A stretch of 64,000 nucleotides of DNA from Deinococcus sp. AB2017081 (GCF_034440735.1 NZ_CP140098.1:1481501-1545500); one strand, 5' to 3'. Shown: positions 19,394 to 32,482, numbered from the stretch's first letter. Numbers and translations are program-made. The notes: generated from the letters alone by a model not told the origin.

Positions 19394-20671
19394 TCACGCG
19401 GACGGTGCCGCGTTCCGCGCGGTCAGGTACTCCTCGGTCGCCAGGCGGATGCACGCCGCGACCGCCTGCATGGCCGTGTGCACCTCGCTCAGCGGAGGAC
19501 GGGTGGGGGCCAGGCGGATGTTGCGGTTGTGCGGGTCGTTTCCGCCGGGGTAGGTGGCGCCCGCCGGGGTCAGGCTCACGCCGGCCTGTTCGGCGAGCTG
19601 CACCACGCGCGACGCGACCGGGTGGGCGGTGTCCAGCGAGCTGAAGTAGCCGCCCCGGGGGGTCGTCCAGGTGGCGTAGGTGCCGTCCTCGCCCAGTTCG
19701 GCCCGCAGCACCTCGTCCACCGCGCTGAACTTGGGGGCGATCAGGGCGGCGTGGTCGCGCATCAGGCCCTCGATGCCGCCGGGATAGGCCTCCAGGAACT
19801 TCACGTGCCGGGCCTGCTCGACCTTGTTCGGCCCGATGCTCTGGGCGTTCAGGTACGTCGAGACCCACTTCACGTTGTCCTCGCTGGTCGCCAGGAAGCC
19901 CAGTCCCGCGCCGGCGAAGGTGATCTTGCTGGTGCTGGCGAACACGAAGGCCCGGTCCGGGTGACCTGCGTCGCGGCTCAGGGCCACGAAGTTCACGGTG
20001 TCGTCGGCGGTGCCCAGGTGGTGGGCGCGGTAGGCGTCGTCGGCCATGATCGTGAAGTCGGGGGCAGCGGCCTTCACGCCCGCCAGCCGCGCGGCCTTCG
20101 CGGCACTGATCGTCTCGCCGCCCGGATTCGAGTACGTGGGCACGAACAGGATGCCCTTGACCGACGGATCACTGGCCGCAAGCCGTTCCACGGCGTCCAC
20201 ATCCGGGCCGTCTGCCTGCATGTCCACGGTCAGCAGTTCGAAGCCCACGGTCTGGAGCAGCAGGAAGTGCCGGTCGTAGCCGGGCGTGGTCACGATCATC
20301 TTCGGGCGCTGGTGCACCCACGGGCCGGTGCTGTGGCGCGTGCCGTGCAGCAGCGCGAAGGTCAGCACGAAGGCCTGGAGTTCCAGCGACGCGTTGTTCC
20401 ACACGATCACGTTCTCGGACTTCACGTCCAGGTACGACGCGAACAGCCGCCGGGCACTCGGCAGGCCCGCCACGCCGCCCGGGTAGTTGCGCAGGTCGAT
20501 GCCGTCCATGGACACGTCGGTGTCGCCCAGGGCGCCCAGCAGGGCATTGCTCAGGTCGAAATCCGCGTCGGAGGGCTGTCCGCGCTGCATGTTCAGTTTC
20601 AGGCCCCGGGCCCGCACCTCGTCGTATGCCGCCTGCGCCCTTGCCAGCGCTGCCTGCCGGTCACTCGTCAT
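19394..20671 (-). CDS. Aspartate aminotransferase, class Ic (AspT type)
   Basis: A 425-residue PLP-dependent fold-type I enzyme. It matches the corynebacterial AspT class by landmarks: LKLNMQRGQPS near the start, DLRNYPGG, TPGYDRHFLLLQTVGFELLTVDM, FVPTYSNPGG, and the PLP lysine in FASTSKITFAGAG, followed by SIGPNKVEQARHVKFL. It should exchange amino groups between aspartate and 2-oxoglutarate. A C-terminal RNIRLAPTRPPL supplies the carboxylate-binding Arg. ATG at 20671 lies 6 bases after a TACCCT box, so it is likely leaderless. The alternative label 'MocR-like aminotransferase' appears in databases, but no DNA-binding domain exists here. Confidence 0.9.
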   Translation of the reverse strand: MTSDRQAALARAQAAYDEVRARGLKLNMQRGQPSDADFDLSNALLGALGDTDVSMDGIDLRNYPGGVAGLPSARRLFASYLDVKSENVIVWNNASLELQAFVLTFALLHGTRHSTGPWVHQRPKMIVTTPGYDRHFLLLQTVGFELLTVDMQADGPDVDAVERLAASDPSVKGILFVPTYSNPGGETISAAKAARLAGVKAAAPDFTIMADDAYRAHHLGTADDTVNFVALSRDAGHPDRAFVFASTSKITFAGAGLGFLATSEDNVKWVSTYLNAQSIGPNKVEQARHVKFLEAYPGGIEGLMRDHAALIAPKFSAVDEVLRAELGEDGTYATWTTPRGGYFSSLDTAHPVASRVVQLAEQAGVSLTPAGATYPGGNDPHNRNIRLAPTRPPLSEVHTAMQAVAACIRLATEEYLTARNAAPSA

Positions 20672-20677
20672 ACCGCT

Positions 20678-20683
20678 AGGGTA
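20678..20683 (-). promoter_or_regulatory. -10 box for the aminotransferase, leaderless type
   Basis: TACCCT ends 6 bases before the ATG at 20671. Confidence 0.55.
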
Positions 20684-20747
20684 GCGTCCGGCCGTCCACG
20701 GGGCCGGGCGCTTGTTTGACGTTCCCGGAGTCGCGGGGCGGCGGTGC

Positions 20748-20753
20748 TACACT
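20748..20753 (+). promoter_or_regulatory. -10 box for NYN-queA
   Basis: TACACT at 20748-20753, ~96 bases before the NYN start, in a CTACACTCGC context shared with the folE promoter. A TTGACG (20716-20721) lies 26 bases upstream, too far for a normal -35. Confidence 0.35.
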
Positions 20754-20849
20754 CGCCTGCGCTGGCCCGCCACGTGCGTGCCCGGCGCCTTTCGTCCAGC
20801 TCCCCATTTTGCCCCCGATTTGTCGTGCCCACCCAACAGGAGATCCCCA

Positions 20850-21416
20850 ATGCAGTACGTCGTGTCCCGGCCCCGTGTCGGCGTGTTCATCGATACCCAG
20901 AACCTCTACCACTCCGCCCGCGACCTGCTCGAACGCACCGTGAACTTCGAGACGATCCTGAAGGCCGCCACCCGTGACCGCGAACTCGTCCACGCCATCT
21001 CGTACACCGTCGAGCGCGAGGGCGAGGCGACGGCGCGGCCCTTTATCTACAAGCTCTCCACCCTGGGCTTCAAGGTGCGCCGCATGAACCTCACGCTGCA
21101 CCACGTCACCGACGGCGGCAAGCCCATCTACGAGGGCAACTGGGACATGGGCATCGTGGCCGACATGATCCGCATGATGGACTCGATGGACATCATCGTG
21201 CTGGGCAGCGGCGACGGCGATTTCACCGACATCGTCGAGGTGTTGCAGGAACGCGGCAAGCGCGTCGAGGTGATCTCGTTCCGCGAGCACACCGCCCAGA
21301 AGCTGATTGACGCTGCCGACCGGTTCACGCACCTGCCGGATCTGGAGGGGGCCCTGATGCCCGCCCGCGTGAAGAACGGCGGCGCGAAGGGCAGCACCGA
21401 TGAGCTCCAGCCCTGA
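20850..21416 (+). CDS. NYN-domain (LabA-like) predicted ribonuclease
   Basis: 188 residues of PIN-like NYN domain. The acidic metal site is visible: VGVFIDTQNLYHSAR near the N-terminus, NWDMGIVADMI in the middle and VLGSGDGDFTDIVEVLQERGKRVEV. These are the Asp residues expected to hold Mg for RNA cleavage in LabA/DUF88 proteins. ATG at 20850 follows GGAG in a leader of ~90 bases. The 3' end overlaps queA by 17 bases, so both are translated from one message. Linkage of a putative RNase with a tRNA-modification gene suggests an RNA-related role, but the target RNA is unknown. Confidence 0.9.
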   Translation: MQYVVSRPRVGVFIDTQNLYHSARDLLERTVNFETILKAATRDRELVHAISYTVEREGEATARPFIYKLSTLGFKVRRMNLTLHHVTDGGKPIYEGNWDMGIVADMIRMMDSMDIIVLGSGDGDFTDIVEVLQERGKRVEVISFREHTAQKLIDAADRFTHLPDLEGALMPARVKNGGAKGSTDELQP

Positions 21417-22482
21417 GCCGTCCAGGGACAGTCCAGACGCCGTCCTGGCCCGCCTGAAGTTTGACCTGCCCGCCGGGCGCATCGCCCAGACGGGAGCCGA
21501 ACCCCGCGACTCCTCGCGCCTGATGGTGGTGGGGGAGACGGTCACGGATCACGTGTTCCGCGACCTGCCCACGCTGCTGCGGCCCGGCGACCTGCTGGTG
21601 TGGAACGAGAGCCGCGTGATTCCGGCCCGGGTCATGGCCCGCAAGCCCGTGGATGACCTCGGGCACGGCGGCGGCAGTGTCGAGGTCATGCTGCTCCGTG
21701 AGGAAGCCGTGCCGGAACTCGGGCCGAACGTCTGGAGCGCGTACCTGAAACCCGCCCGCCGCGCCGGGAACGTGCTGTACCTCGGGCCACACCGCGCCGA
21801 GGTCGTGGGGCAGCTCGACGACGGTGCCCGCCTGCTGCGCTTCGAATACGACATCACCCCGCATCTGGACGACATCGGCCGCCTGCCGCTGCCGCCGTAC
21901 ATCGACGCGGGCGACAGCGACGACGTGTGGCGCGAGCGCTATCAGACGGTGTACGCCGGCACGCCCGGCAGTGTGGCTGCCCCCACTGCCGGGCTGCACT
22001 TCACGCCAGAGCTCCTGGCACGGCTGGACGACATGGGCATCGAACGCACCCACGTCACCCTGCACGTCGGAGCCGGCACCTTCCGGCCCATCACGGGCGC
22101 GGTCAGCGAGCACGTCATGCACGCCGAGCGGTATGCGGTCAGTGCCGGGACGGCCGACGCGATCAACCGCGCCAGAGCGCAGGGCCGGCGCGTCGTGGCG
22201 GTCGGTACCACCACGGTGCGCACGCTGGAGAGCGCGTGGGACGGCGAGCAGGTGCAGCCCGGCGAGGGCGACACGCGCATCTTCATCACGCCCGGCACGC
22301 CGGTGCACGTGCCCGATCTGCTGATCACGAACCTGCACCTGCCGGGCAGCACCCTGCTGCTGCTCGTGGCCGCCTTCGCGGGCGAGTCGCGGATCCGCGC
22401 CGCGTACGACCATGCGCTGGAGCATGGTTACCGCTTCTATTCCCTGGGCGACGCGATGTTGCTGGAGAACGCGCGGGGCTGA
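21400..22482 (+). CDS. queA: S-adenosylmethionine:tRNA ribosyltransferase-isomerase
   Basis: QueA transfers and isomerises the ribosyl group of SAM onto preQ1 in tRNA, giving epoxyqueuosine. 360 residues. Family blocks: FDLPAGRIAQTG, PGDLLVWNESRVIPAR, GTPGSVAAPTAGLHFTPELL, THVTLHVGAGTFRPI and ITNLHLPGSTLLLLVAAFAG. ATG at 21400 lies inside the end of the NYN gene (17-base overlap); the first ~12 residues are variable. folE in this window supplies the precursor for the same queuosine pathway. It ends 4 bases from the convergent GNAT gene. Confidence 0.97.
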   Translation: MSSSPEPSRDSPDAVLARLKFDLPAGRIAQTGAEPRDSSRLMVVGETVTDHVFRDLPTLLRPGDLLVWNESRVIPARVMARKPVDDLGHGGGSVEVMLLREEAVPELGPNVWSAYLKPARRAGNVLYLGPHRAEVVGQLDDGARLLRFEYDITPHLDDIGRLPLPPYIDAGDSDDVWRERYQTVYAGTPGSVAAPTAGLHFTPELLARLDDMGIERTHVTLHVGAGTFRPITGAVSEHVMHAERYAVSAGTADAINRARAQGRRVVAVGTTTVRTLESAWDGEQVQPGEGDTRIFITPGTPVHVPDLLITNLHLPGSTLLLLVAAFAGESRIRAAYDHALEHGYRFYSLGDAMLLENARG

Positions 22483-22486
22483 GGGA

Positions 22487-23491
22487 TCAGCCGCCCACCC
22501 CTCTCGTCAGCGTCAGCCGCGCCGGCTCGCGCACGAAGCCCATCGCGTCGTTGATGGCGAGCATGGGGGCATTGCGGCTGTGGTTGCCGGTGAAGATGTG
22601 CGTGAAGCCGCGCTCCCGTCCAGACCGGGCGGCGGCGAGCTTCAGGGCGTAGGCGAGGCCGTGCCGCCGCCACGCGGTCTGCACGCCCGTCAGGCCGATC
22701 ATGACTGTGCCGGGCCGCGCGGGCATGGCGTGGTGCAGTTCGCTGATGCCGACCCATTCGCCCTGCGGCGAGACCGCCAGGAACACACCTTCCGGGTGCT
22801 TCAGGTTGCCCAGAAAGCGGTGCTGCCAGACCTCGAAGGGCCACACGCTGACCGGTGTGGTGGTGGGGATGTCGCGCAGCAGATCGCCCATCAGGCCGTA
22901 CAGGCGGCGCTGCATGGCCTCGTCCGTGAAGATGTCGCCCAGTGCCGGCAGGGGATGGATGGTCACGCCCGACGCGGCGGCCCGTTCCTCGAAGTGGCGG
23001 AAGCGCGCGACGTCCAGCGTGGTCAGGTCGAGCACGCTGGGCCACATGTGGTCATGGATGGCGTAGCCCCGCGCCTCCAGCAGCGGCACCTCCCACCAGC
23101 CCTCGCGGGCACCGGCGACCAGCGTATGACCCCCGGAGGCGATGGCCTGCGCCTCGGCGTGACCCAGCAGCGTGTCCAGCAGCGCGGCGTCCGGTGGGTG
23201 GGTGGTCACGCTGACCTGCCGCCAGCCGGGGTGCCCGTCCATGCGCGGAATGCCGGCCTCGGCCACGCCGACGATCACGCCGTCACGCTCGGCCAGCACG
23301 TGCCAGTGCGGCTCGCCGGGGACGCGGAAGGCCGCGTGACGTTCCAGATCAGCCACCGCCAGCGGGGAGTCCGGGTGCGCGGCGCTCAGGAAGGCGGCCA
23401 GCGCTGGACGGTCATCCGGGCCGACCGGACGTGTCTGGAGGCCCTCCGGGAGAGCGGGCGGTGCAGTCAGGACGGAGCTGGGATCGACCAT
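22487..23491 (-). CDS. Tandem GNAT-fold acetyltransferase
   Basis: 334 residues with two GNAT domains. The N-terminal one (about 15-150) has the fold (HWHVLAERDGVIVGVAEAG) but lacks a clear pyrophosphate loop. The C-terminal one (about 170-330) has TGVQTAWRRHGLAYALKLAAA, the acetyl-CoA loop, and HSRNAPMLAINDAMGFVRE. The architecture resembles MshD-like and other tandem GNATs; the substrate is unknown. The start is uncertain: ATG 23491 was used, and GTG 23506 adds five residues; neither has a good ribosome site. It is divergent from the oligopeptidase gene, 84 bases away. Confidence 0.82.
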   Translation of the reverse strand: MVDPSSVLTAPPALPEGLQTRPVGPDDRPALAAFLSAAHPDSPLAVADLERHAAFRVPGEPHWHVLAERDGVIVGVAEAGIPRMDGHPGWRQVSVTTHPPDAALLDTLLGHAEAQAIASGGHTLVAGAREGWWEVPLLEARGYAIHDHMWPSVLDLTTLDVARFRHFEERAAASGVTIHPLPALGDIFTDEAMQRRLYGLMGDLLRDIPTTTPVSVWPFEVWQHRFLGNLKHPEGVFLAVSPQGEWVGISELHHAMPARPGTVMIGLTGVQTAWRRHGLAYALKLAAARSGRERGFTHIFTGNHSRNAPMLAINDAMGFVREPARLTLTRGVGG

Positions 23492-23563
23492 AGGTGAGTG
23501 CAGCACATCCGGAGCGTGAAGGCATCCGTCGTCCGGCTTACGGCACCCGTCGCGGCCCCTGCC

Positions 23564-23569
23564 TATACT
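23564..23569 (+). promoter_or_regulatory. -10 box for the M3 oligopeptidase, leaderless type
   Basis: TATACT ends 6 bases before the ATG at 23576. Confidence 0.6.
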
Positions 23570-23575
23570 TTTCTG

Positions 23576-25627
<2,052 letters not shown>

Positions 25628-25634
25628 GGTTTCA

Positions 25635-25676
25635 CCCGGCCGGCCGCCGTGACCGTGTGTCCGGCGGCCGGCCGGG
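25635..25676 (+). terminator. Hairpin after the M3 oligopeptidase
   Basis: A 15-base perfect stem, CCCGGCCGGCCGCCG (25635-25649) with CGGCGGCCGGCCGGG (25662-25676), over a 12-base loop, 8 bases past the stop. There is no U-tract, as is common for GC-rich terminators. Confidence 0.65.
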
Positions 25677-25721
25677 GTGTTCAGGTCGTCATCCTTAAGG
25701 CGGATGTCAGGGCACAGCGTT

Positions 25722-25727
25722 TATGAT
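25722..25727 (+). promoter_or_regulatory. -10 box for the CAP protein gene
   Basis: TATGAT ends 9 bases before the ATG at 25737; nearly leaderless. Confidence 0.45.
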
Positions 25728-25736
25728 TCCCCCACG

Positions 25737-26225
25737 ATGCGCTCAACTGTCCTGTCGGTGTTTGCGGCCCTCGCCACCCTGAGTCTGGGCAGCGCCCACG
25801 CGCAGACTGCGGCCGAGCGGCAGCTCCTTGACCGCCTGAACCAGGTGCGCGCCCAGGGCGTCACCTGCCCTGGCAGCGGTGTGCGCCCGGCGGCCGGGGC
25901 CCTGGCGTACAGTGCCCAGCACGCACAGGCGGCGCGGCTCCAGGCGGCGTACATGGGGCAGTCCGGACGGATCACCCATACCGGGCGCAGCGGCAGCACC
26001 CCGCGTGTCCGGGCGGCCAGTACGGGCGTGAACGCCGTGAGCGTGACCGAGATCATCTACATGAACGCCGGCGTGAATCCCGAGCAGGCCATGCGCTGGT
26101 GGCTCAACAGCCCCGTCCACTGCTACTGGATGACCGAGCGCCGCTACACCCGCGCCGGAGCCAGCGTCCTGCCCGGCCTGCGCGGCACGGCGTACGTGAT
26201 CGTCCTGAGCAGCGAGCAGCGGTAG
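25737..26225 (+). CDS. Secreted CAP/SCP-domain protein
   Basis: 162 residues: a signal peptide (cleavage after SAHAQ region) and a short CAP (YkwD-like) domain. Family features: [59 protein letters not shown] segment and [12 protein letters not shown] with the conserved His. CAP proteins bind lipids or metals or act outside the cell; no function can be assigned. Two Cys could form a disulfide. ATG at 25737 is the only start that gives a proper signal peptide. It is convergent with the hydroxybutyrate dehydrogenase, separated by a palindrome. Confidence 0.85.
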   Translation: MRSTVLSVFAALATLSLGSAHAQTAAERQLLDRLNQVRAQGVTCPGSGVRPAAGALAYSAQHAQAARLQAAYMGQSGRITHTGRSGSTPRVRAASTGVNAVSVTEIIYMNAGVNPEQAMRWWLNSPVHCYWMTERRYTRAGASVLPGLRGTAYVIVLSSEQR

Positions 26226-26284
26226 CAGAGGGCAGAGGGGGCTTGTGCTGTTTGGCTCTCGGCGGTCAGCCCTCTGCCCTCTGC
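26225..26284. terminator. Bidirectional hairpin of the CAGAGGGC type
   Basis: A 15-base perfect inverted repeat: GCAGAGGGCAGAGGG (26225-26239) and CCCTCTGCCCTCTGC (26270-26284), with a 30-base loop. It sits between two convergent genes. The same AGAGGGCAGAG text recurs near 35755-35785 and 54228-54284. Confidence 0.6.
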
Positions 26285-26296
26285 GGCGTGCAGCGC

Positions 26297-27070
<774 letters not shown>

Positions 27071-27077
27071 GCCGCCG

Positions 27078-27083
27078 AGTGTA
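27078..27083 (-). promoter_or_regulatory. -10 box for hydroxybutyrate dehydrogenase, leaderless type
   Basis: TACACT ends 7 bases before the ATG at 27070, inside the 35-base gap after the regulator gene. Confidence 0.55.
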
Positions 27084-27105
27084 CGGGGAGGCCGTCACCC
27101 GGCCG

Positions 27106-30100
27106 TTACCCGCTGTCCGGTGCTGTGGTCATGCCGCCCAGGGCGCGGCTCAGGGCCACGGTCTCGGGCAGCGGCGACAGGTCGAGGTCCCGCAGGGCCG
27201 CCTGGAGCTGCAGGAACACGCGCCGCGCCGCCGCCACGTGCCCACGGGCGTGGTGAGCCCGCATCAGCGTGCGGGCCGCGAGTTCGTGCGCCGGGTCGAT
27301 GGAGATCGCCCGCCCGGCCGCCGCCGCCGCGCCTTCAGGGTCGCCGGCGTCCAGGGCCCACGCGGCCTCGGCGGCCAGGGCATCCGGCAGGATCAGGGCG
27401 TAGTGCAGTGCGCCCTGCTGCACATCCGGCAGGTCGGATTCGGCCAGCCGGGTGCCCACGGTCAGCAGCGCGGCCCGGCGGCCCGGCGTGCCCACCGGCT
27501 GCTCCAGGGCGGCCCACGCCGTCCACAGATCCACGTGCAGGTCCGGGCCGGGGCACAGGCGCAGCCACTCGCCACGCTCCAGAAACACACCGCTGGCGGC
27601 GCCCTCCTCGAGCACCTGCCCCAGCGCGTGCAGGATCACGCGGAAGTTGCGCTCTCCCACGCCGGGATCAGCCGCCGGAAACAGCAGTTCCTGCGCCGTG
27701 TCACGGGCCAGCCCCGCCGGATGCACGACCAGAAGGGTCAGCAGGTCACGGGCCTTCGCGCGGCCCCACTCGCGCGGCGGGCCGTCCGGGCCGCGCGTGA
27801 CCGTCACGCGCTCCAGCACGTGCACGTGAACCTCGAAGCCCGGTACGTGGGTCGGGGCCGGCACGTCCGGGTAGCCGAGCGCGTGGGCCACGCCCGCCAG
27901 GGCCGCCCGCCCCGGCGGCCACGCCTCCGCCAGCGCGGCCAGGACCGTCGCCCGCCCGGCCCGCGACAGGAACGGGGCCGCCATCGACGGCCCGGCCAGC
28001 AACTGCGGGTAGCGCGCGACCGCCTCCAGGGCTGCTGCCGGCGCATGGCCACCCGACGCGAAGGCCGCGAGCGCCACCGCCGCCTGCCCGAAGGCGTCCC
28101 CGCCGGCCTCGAAGGCAGCGCGGGCGGCGTCCAGATCGCGGGACACCTCGGCTGGCCCGCCCCCGCCCTGAAGGGTGCCCAGGGCGGCGGCCAGGTGCAC
28201 CAGCCCGCCCATGTACCGGTCGCCGGCCGTGTGGTGCAGGGCCTCGTCGCGCCGGGCCGCCGCGCCGGCCGCGTCGCCGCCCCGCGCGGCCAGGAAGGCC
28301 AGGCCCATCAGTGGCTCGACGCGCAGGCGCGGCACCACACCCTGGGCCAGTTCCAGCGCCGAGGCGTAGGCAGCCCTCGCGGCCGCGTCGTCGCCGGCGA
28401 CCAGCTGCGCGTGGCCCAGCCGGGCCAGGGCGAGCGAGCGCACGAAGGGGCTGTCCAGGCGTTCGCCTTCCAGCAGGCCCTCGCGGGCGGCGTGGACGGC
28501 GGCGGCGCCCTCTCCCCGGATGGCGTGCAGGAAGCTGGCCAGCAGCAGCCCCTCGCGGTGGTTCTGCGCGGCGCGGGCGCCGCCGGTCTCGCCCCGTGCG
28601 GCGTCCAGGGCCAGACCCAGCGCCCGCTCCAGGTCGCCCGTGCGCAGGGCGTACCGGGCACCGCCGGCCAGGGCAGGTTCCAGTGCGACGGCCCGCGCGG
28701 GTTCGCCGGCATTCAGCAGATTCTCTGCCCGCAGGCGGCGCAGGCTGGCCCGGGGAGCCGGATCGTGGTGACCGGCCAGCAGCGCCTCGGCCGTGTCCAG
28801 CGGAGCCCACGCCAGCGCCGGCTGGACGGTATCCAGCGCCACGTGGATCTCGCCCAGGGCACGGCGCAGCGGCGTGGCCCGCGCATACTCGGCCAGCGCT
28901 CCATCGTAGCGTGACGACAGGCGCAGCGCGTCCCCGGCCAGGGCGTGGAGTTCCGGTGTCCACACGCCGGGTGGCAGACGGTGCAGGCTGCGTTCCACCA
29001 GCGTCACCCGTCCCTGGGCCAGCCAGATGTCGCCGTGGGCGGCGAGCAGTTCGGCCGCCCGTGTGGGGTGTCCGGCGAGCAGGTGCGCGGCCATGGCCCG
29101 GCGGGGGCGCTGCGTGCGTTCGAAGTACGCCGCGCCCCGGGCGGCGAGGTGGGTTACCTCGGCGGCGTCCAGGCCGGTGCGCAGGTGTGCCCGCAGCAGC
29201 GGGTGGGCGCGGTACGTGCCCCCGGCGGCGTCCGGCGGGTCAGACCGGGTCAGGAAGGTGCCGCTGCCCGACAGCGCCTCCAGCAGGGTGGCGGCGTGCG
29301 GTTCCTCCAGCACGTCCGCGAGCAGCCCGGCGGTCAGCTCCTCGAACACGCTGCCGCGGGTCAGGACGTTGCGCAGCGCCGGTTCCAGCGGCCCCAGCAC
29401 CTCCTGGGCCAGATACGCGAACAGCGTGCCCAGCTGCGCCTCGCCGCCGTCGAGATCCGCCAGGGCCCGCAGCTGCACGCGGCCCTGCGCGACCGAGTGG
29501 GCCAGGAAGCGTGCGGCGATGGGCCAGCCCTCCGTCAGGGCGTGGGCCTGCCGCACCTCGGCGCTGCCCGGGGTCAGGCCGTGGGCCCGCAGCAGGGTGC
29601 CCATCTCGTCCAGCGTGAAGCCCAGGTCGGCGGCCGACAGCCGCGTGACGATGCCGGCCGCCTCCAGCCGGGTCAGATCCGGCAGCGGCAGCGGCACCCG
29701 CGAGAGCAGGGTCACGCGCCCTGCCCCGCAGTCGAGCACCTCGCGCAGCACGCCCCCGGCCAGCGGCCCCAGCAGGTGCTGCGCCTCGTCGAGCACCAGC
29801 CGGGCCTGGGCCGCGTCCAGGACATCCGCGACCCGCGCCGCCACCCGGCGCGGACTGGCCCCGGCGTCGAGCAGGGCACCGGGGGCCGCGCCGCCGGGCA
29901 GCGCCTCGACCGCCATGGCCAGACTCGCTGCCAGCACCAGCGGATCGGCGTCGTCGGCGTCCAGGGTCAGCCACGCGCGGGCGCCGCCCAGCTCCGGCCC
30001 GGCCGCGGCCAGGGCCGTCGTCTTGCCATAGCCGGCCGGGGCCACCACCACCACCACCGGCGACGCGCCCAGCAGGGCCAGCAGCCGGGGGCGGGCGACC

Positions 30101-30165
30101 GCGCCCGACGCCGCCGGCCAGCGTGCCCGCCGGGGCGAGGTGAGGTCACGCCAGGACACGGTCAT
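27106..30165 (-). CDS. MalT-like ATPase / TPR / C-terminal BTAD regulator
   Basis: 1019 residues. The N-terminus is a MalT-type STAND ATPase: Walker [10 protein letters not shown] near residue 40, Walker [12 protein letters not shown] near 122, and a HPLLRAHLR motif before the repeats. The middle (~350-770) is TPR-like alpha repeats. The last ~230 residues form a BTAD-type DNA-binding and helical domain ([19 protein letters not shown], then [18 protein letters not shown]). This puts the DNA-binding part at the C-terminus, the reverse of the regulator at 2748. It may control the hydroxybutyrate dehydrogenase just downstream. ATG at 30165 lies 9 bases after TAGCAT. Confidence 0.85.
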   Translation of the reverse strand: MTVSWRDLTSPRRARWPAASGAVARPRLLALLGASPVVVVVAPAGYGKTTALAAAGPELGGARAWLTLDADDADPLVLAASLAMAVEALPGGAAPGALLDAGASPRRVAARVADVLDAAQARLVLDEAQHLLGPLAGGVLREVLDCGAGRVTLLSRVPLPLPDLTRLEAAGIVTRLSAADLGFTLDEMGTLLRAHGLTPGSAEVRQAHALTEGWPIAARFLAHSVAQGRVQLRALADLDGGEAQLGTLFAYLAQEVLGPLEPALRNVLTRGSVFEELTAGLLADVLEEPHAATLLEALSGSGTFLTRSDPPDAAGGTYRAHPLLRAHLRTGLDAAEVTHLAARGAAYFERTQRPRRAMAAHLLAGHPTRAAELLAAHGDIWLAQGRVTLVERSLHRLPPGVWTPELHALAGDALRLSSRYDGALAEYARATPLRRALGEIHVALDTVQPALAWAPLDTAEALLAGHHDPAPRASLRRLRAENLLNAGEPARAVALEPALAGGARYALRTGDLERALGLALDAARGETGGARAAQNHREGLLLASFLHAIRGEGAAAVHAAREGLLEGERLDSPFVRSLALARLGHAQLVAGDDAAARAAYASALELAQGVVPRLRVEPLMGLAFLAARGGDAAGAAARRDEALHHTAGDRYMGGLVHLAAALGTLQGGGGPAEVSRDLDAARAAFEAGGDAFGQAAVALAAFASGGHAPAAALEAVARYPQLLAGPSMAAPFLSRAGRATVLAALAEAWPPGRAALAGVAHALGYPDVPAPTHVPGFEVHVHVLERVTVTRGPDGPPREWGRAKARDLLTLLVVHPAGLARDTAQELLFPAADPGVGERNFRVILHALGQVLEEGAASGVFLERGEWLRLCPGPDLHVDLWTAWAALEQPVGTPGRRAALLTVGTRLAESDLPDVQQGALHYALILPDALAAEAAWALDAGDPEGAAAAAGRAISIDPAHELAARTLMRAHHARGHVAAARRVFLQLQAALRDLDLSPLPETVALSRALGGMTTAPDSG

Positions 30166-30174
30166 GCGCCGGAA

Positions 30175-30180
30175 ATGCTA
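30175..30180 (-). promoter_or_regulatory. -10 box for the MalT-like regulator
   Basis: TAGCAT ends 9 bases before the ATG at 30165; nearly leaderless. Confidence 0.4.
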
Positions 30181-30259
30181 TCAGGGCGGGTGGCCCATGT
30201 TGCCGGACGGTGGGCGCCGCATTCACGCCCGTTTAAACGAGCGGGGCTCCACTCGCCGC

Positions 30260-31390
30260 ATGACGGCCGCTCCCTCTCCGGCCCTGCCCTCCGCCGCCCC
30301 CGTTGCCACGCGCTCCCAGCGCCTGATCGCCCTGGACGCCTTCCGCGGCCTGACCGTGCTGCTCATGCTGCTGGTGAACAACGTCTCGCTGGGCAGCCGG
30401 ACGCCGGCGCAGCTGATGCACGCGCCGGGCTTCGGCATGACCGTGACCGATCTGGTCTTCCCGTGGTTCCTGTACTGCGCGGGCGCGGCCCTGCCGTTCT
30501 CGCTGGCGGCCATGACCCGTGCGGGCGTGACCGGCGCGGCCCGCGTGCGCCGGCTCGTGGGCCGCGCCGCGCTGCTGTACCTGCTCGGGGCCTTCGAGAC
30601 CAGCGTCACGACCCATACCTTCACGCTGGGGCTGGGGGTCTTGCAGCTGATCGCGCTGGCGACCCTGTCGGGGGCGCTGCTGGGCGGGCTGCGCGTGCGC
30701 TGGCAGCTGCTGGTCGCGGCCGCGCTGCTGGCCGGCTACGCGGCCTTCCTGACCCTGGGCGTCCACCCGGCCGGCGTGGGCATCGTGGACGAGACCCGCA
30801 ACCCCGTGCAGGCGCTGAATGCCGCTGTACTCAGTCCGCTGGGGCTGCGCGGGCTGCTGTCGGTGATCCCCACGACCGCGCTGGTGCTGCTGGGCGCGGC
30901 GGCCGCCACCTCCCTGCAACGCCGGGATGCGCGTGCCGGCTGGTACCTGCTCGGCCTGGGCGTGATCCTGAGCGTCATGGGCTTCGGCTGGGCCGCCAGC
31001 GGGCACATCCCCCTGAGCAAGACCCTGTGGACGCCGCCGTACATCCTGTCGGCGGCCGGCCTGGGCACCCTGGGGCTGCTGGCGGCGTGGCTCGTGGCCG
31101 ACTCGGGCCGGGTGCCGGGCGGCGCGGCCGTCCTCGCACCCCTGACCATTCCGGGCCGCAACGCCCTGGCGGGGTACGTGCTGCCCATCGTGATCAAGGT
31201 CTGGATCCTCCAGGACTGGGTGGTCGGCTGGGCCGGCCGGGCCATGCCGATGGGCGCGGCGCTCCTGACACTGGCCCGCGCGCACCTGGGGGCGCTGGCC
31301 GGCGGCTGGACGTACACCCTGGGTTACGTGCTGGCCGTGTGGTTGGGTCTGGCGTGGATGGCGCGGCGCGGCCTGATCCTGAAACTCTGA
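30260..31390 (+). CDS. Multi-pass membrane protein, COG4299/HGSNAT-like
   Basis: 376 residues with about ten membrane helices. The N-terminus has the family pattern [21 protein letters not shown], then [22 protein letters not shown], as in bacterial relatives of heparan-alpha-glucosaminide N-acetyltransferase (COG4299, DUF5009). These are thought to move acyl groups across the membrane to sugars, but the bacterial substrates are unknown. ATG at 30260 was chosen so that the protein starts ~20 residues before the first conserved block; no clear ribosome site is seen. The secreted pair downstream (31421, 32479) may be co-transcribed, which would fit modification of an envelope polysaccharide. 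Confidence 0.82.
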   Translation: MTAAPSPALPSAAPVATRSQRLIALDAFRGLTVLLMLLVNNVSLGSRTPAQLMHAPGFGMTVTDLVFPWFLYCAGAALPFSLAAMTRAGVTGAARVRRLVGRAALLYLLGAFETSVTTHTFTLGLGVLQLIALATLSGALLGGLRVRWQLLVAAALLAGYAAFLTLGVHPAGVGIVDETRNPVQALNAAVLSPLGLRGLLSVIPTTALVLLGAAAATSLQRRDARAGWYLLGLGVILSVMGFGWAASGHIPLSKTLWTPPYILSAAGLGTLGLLAAWLVADSGRVPGGAAVLAPLTIPGRNALAGYVLPIVIKVWILQDWVVGWAGRAMPMGAALLTLARAHLGALAGGWTYTLGYVLAVWLGLAWMARRGLILKL

Positions 31391-31420
31391 CCCTGAGTCC
31401 TCGTCCTTCACGGAGCCGAT

Positions 31421-32482
31421 ATGCGAAGCCACCGTACCCTCCTGCTGCTGACCGTCCTCATGACCCCCACTGCCCTGGCCGCCGTGCCCGCGCCCGCCGA
31501 CCTGCACCTGGGTGGCCCGGCCTTCGCGGCCCTGGCCGCCGAGTCGTACCGCCGCGCGGGCCTGGACGGCGCGTTTGCCGACTGGCTGAATGCTGCCTAC
31601 CTCCGCACCGGCCGTCTGCTCGGGAACGCCACGACCCTCACGGCGGCGCTGGACGCCCGCCGCGCCCAGGTGCAAGCCGGCCGCGGGGCCGCCCGCGACC
31701 GGCTCGCGCTGGACACCGCCGCGTGGGCACATGCGTTCGTGAAGGCCGCCATTCCGCGCTTCAGCCTGGAGCGCGGGTACGAGTTCGCCAGTGTCCCGGC
31801 GTACGGCGAGCGCCAGTGCCTGCTCCAGAGCACCATCATCGCTGCGCTGCTGCAGCGGGCCGGGCTGGACGCCGGACTCGTCATGGTCTGGAAGAGCCAG
31901 TCGGGGCAGGAGAGCAACCTGGGCCACGTCACCAGCGTCGTGCGCGTGAGCAGCGGGGACGTGCAGGTCGATGCCAGCGAGCCCACGCCCACCGCCACGC
32001 ACCGCGGCCTGCTCGCGTGGGTGGACGGCGGGTGGCGCTTCGTGACGCCGGTCTTCAGTGGCAACGTCATGACCGGCTACGCCCGCGCCGACGGCCGGGG
32101 GACGGTGCCCGCCGCGCGGCTGGGGTTCCTGAGCCTGGACTACCTGCGCAGCCAGTACGACTACTACCGCGCCGAACGCACCGTAGGCGGCGTGCTCGGC
32201 ACCGGCAGCGGGCACGCCACCCCGGCGGGCCTGACGACCAGCGAGGCCCTGCTGCGGCGGTCACTGCGAGAAGAACCCCGCAACGCCCTGGCCGCCGGGG
32301 TGCTCGGCACCGTGCTGCGCAAGCAGGGCCGGCTGGACGCCGCCCGCACCCAGTACCGGGCGGCCGCGGCGCTGTACCGGGCCCAGGGGCATCTGCCTCC
32401 CGGCATGACCGCCAACCTGACGTGGGCGGACAGCACCGGTGGGCGTCCCGCGTCCGTGACCGACCGGACTGGCCCCGTATGA
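31421..32482 (+). CDS. Secreted transglutaminase-like protein with TPR tail
   Basis: 353 residues with a signal peptide (ending ALAAVPA). The core has a probable Cys-His-Asp arrangement: [20 protein letters not shown] (Cys at a helix start), GHVTSVVRV and VQVDASEP. This is the transglutaminase/cysteine-protease fold pattern. The C-terminal ~80 residues form one or two TPR-like helices ([20 protein letters not shown]). It could hydrolyse or cross-link peptides at the cell surface. ATG at 31421 has GGAG upstream. The next gene overlaps by 4 bases (ATGA). Confidence 0.72.
   Translation: MRSHRTLLLLTVLMTPTALAAVPAPADLHLGGPAFAALAAESYRRAGLDGAFADWLNAAYLRTGRLLGNATTLTAALDARRAQVQAGRGAARDRLALDTAAWAHAFVKAAIPRFSLERGYEFASVPAYGERQCLLQSTIIAALLQRAGLDAGLVMVWKSQSGQESNLGHVTSVVRVSSGDVQVDASEPTPTATHRGLLAWVDGGWRFVTPVFSGNVMTGYARADGRGTVPAARLGFLSLDYLRSQYDYYRAERTVGGVLGTGSGHATPAGLTTSEALLRRSLREEPRNALAAGVLGTVLRKQGRLDAARTQYRAAAALYRAQGHLPPGMTANLTWADSTGGRPASVTDRTGPV

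Noticed and set aside
27106..30165. LuxR-type (MalT/LAL) regulator with C-terminal HTH
   Set aside because: The C-terminus does not show a LuxR helix-turn-helix; the pattern there is BTAD-like.
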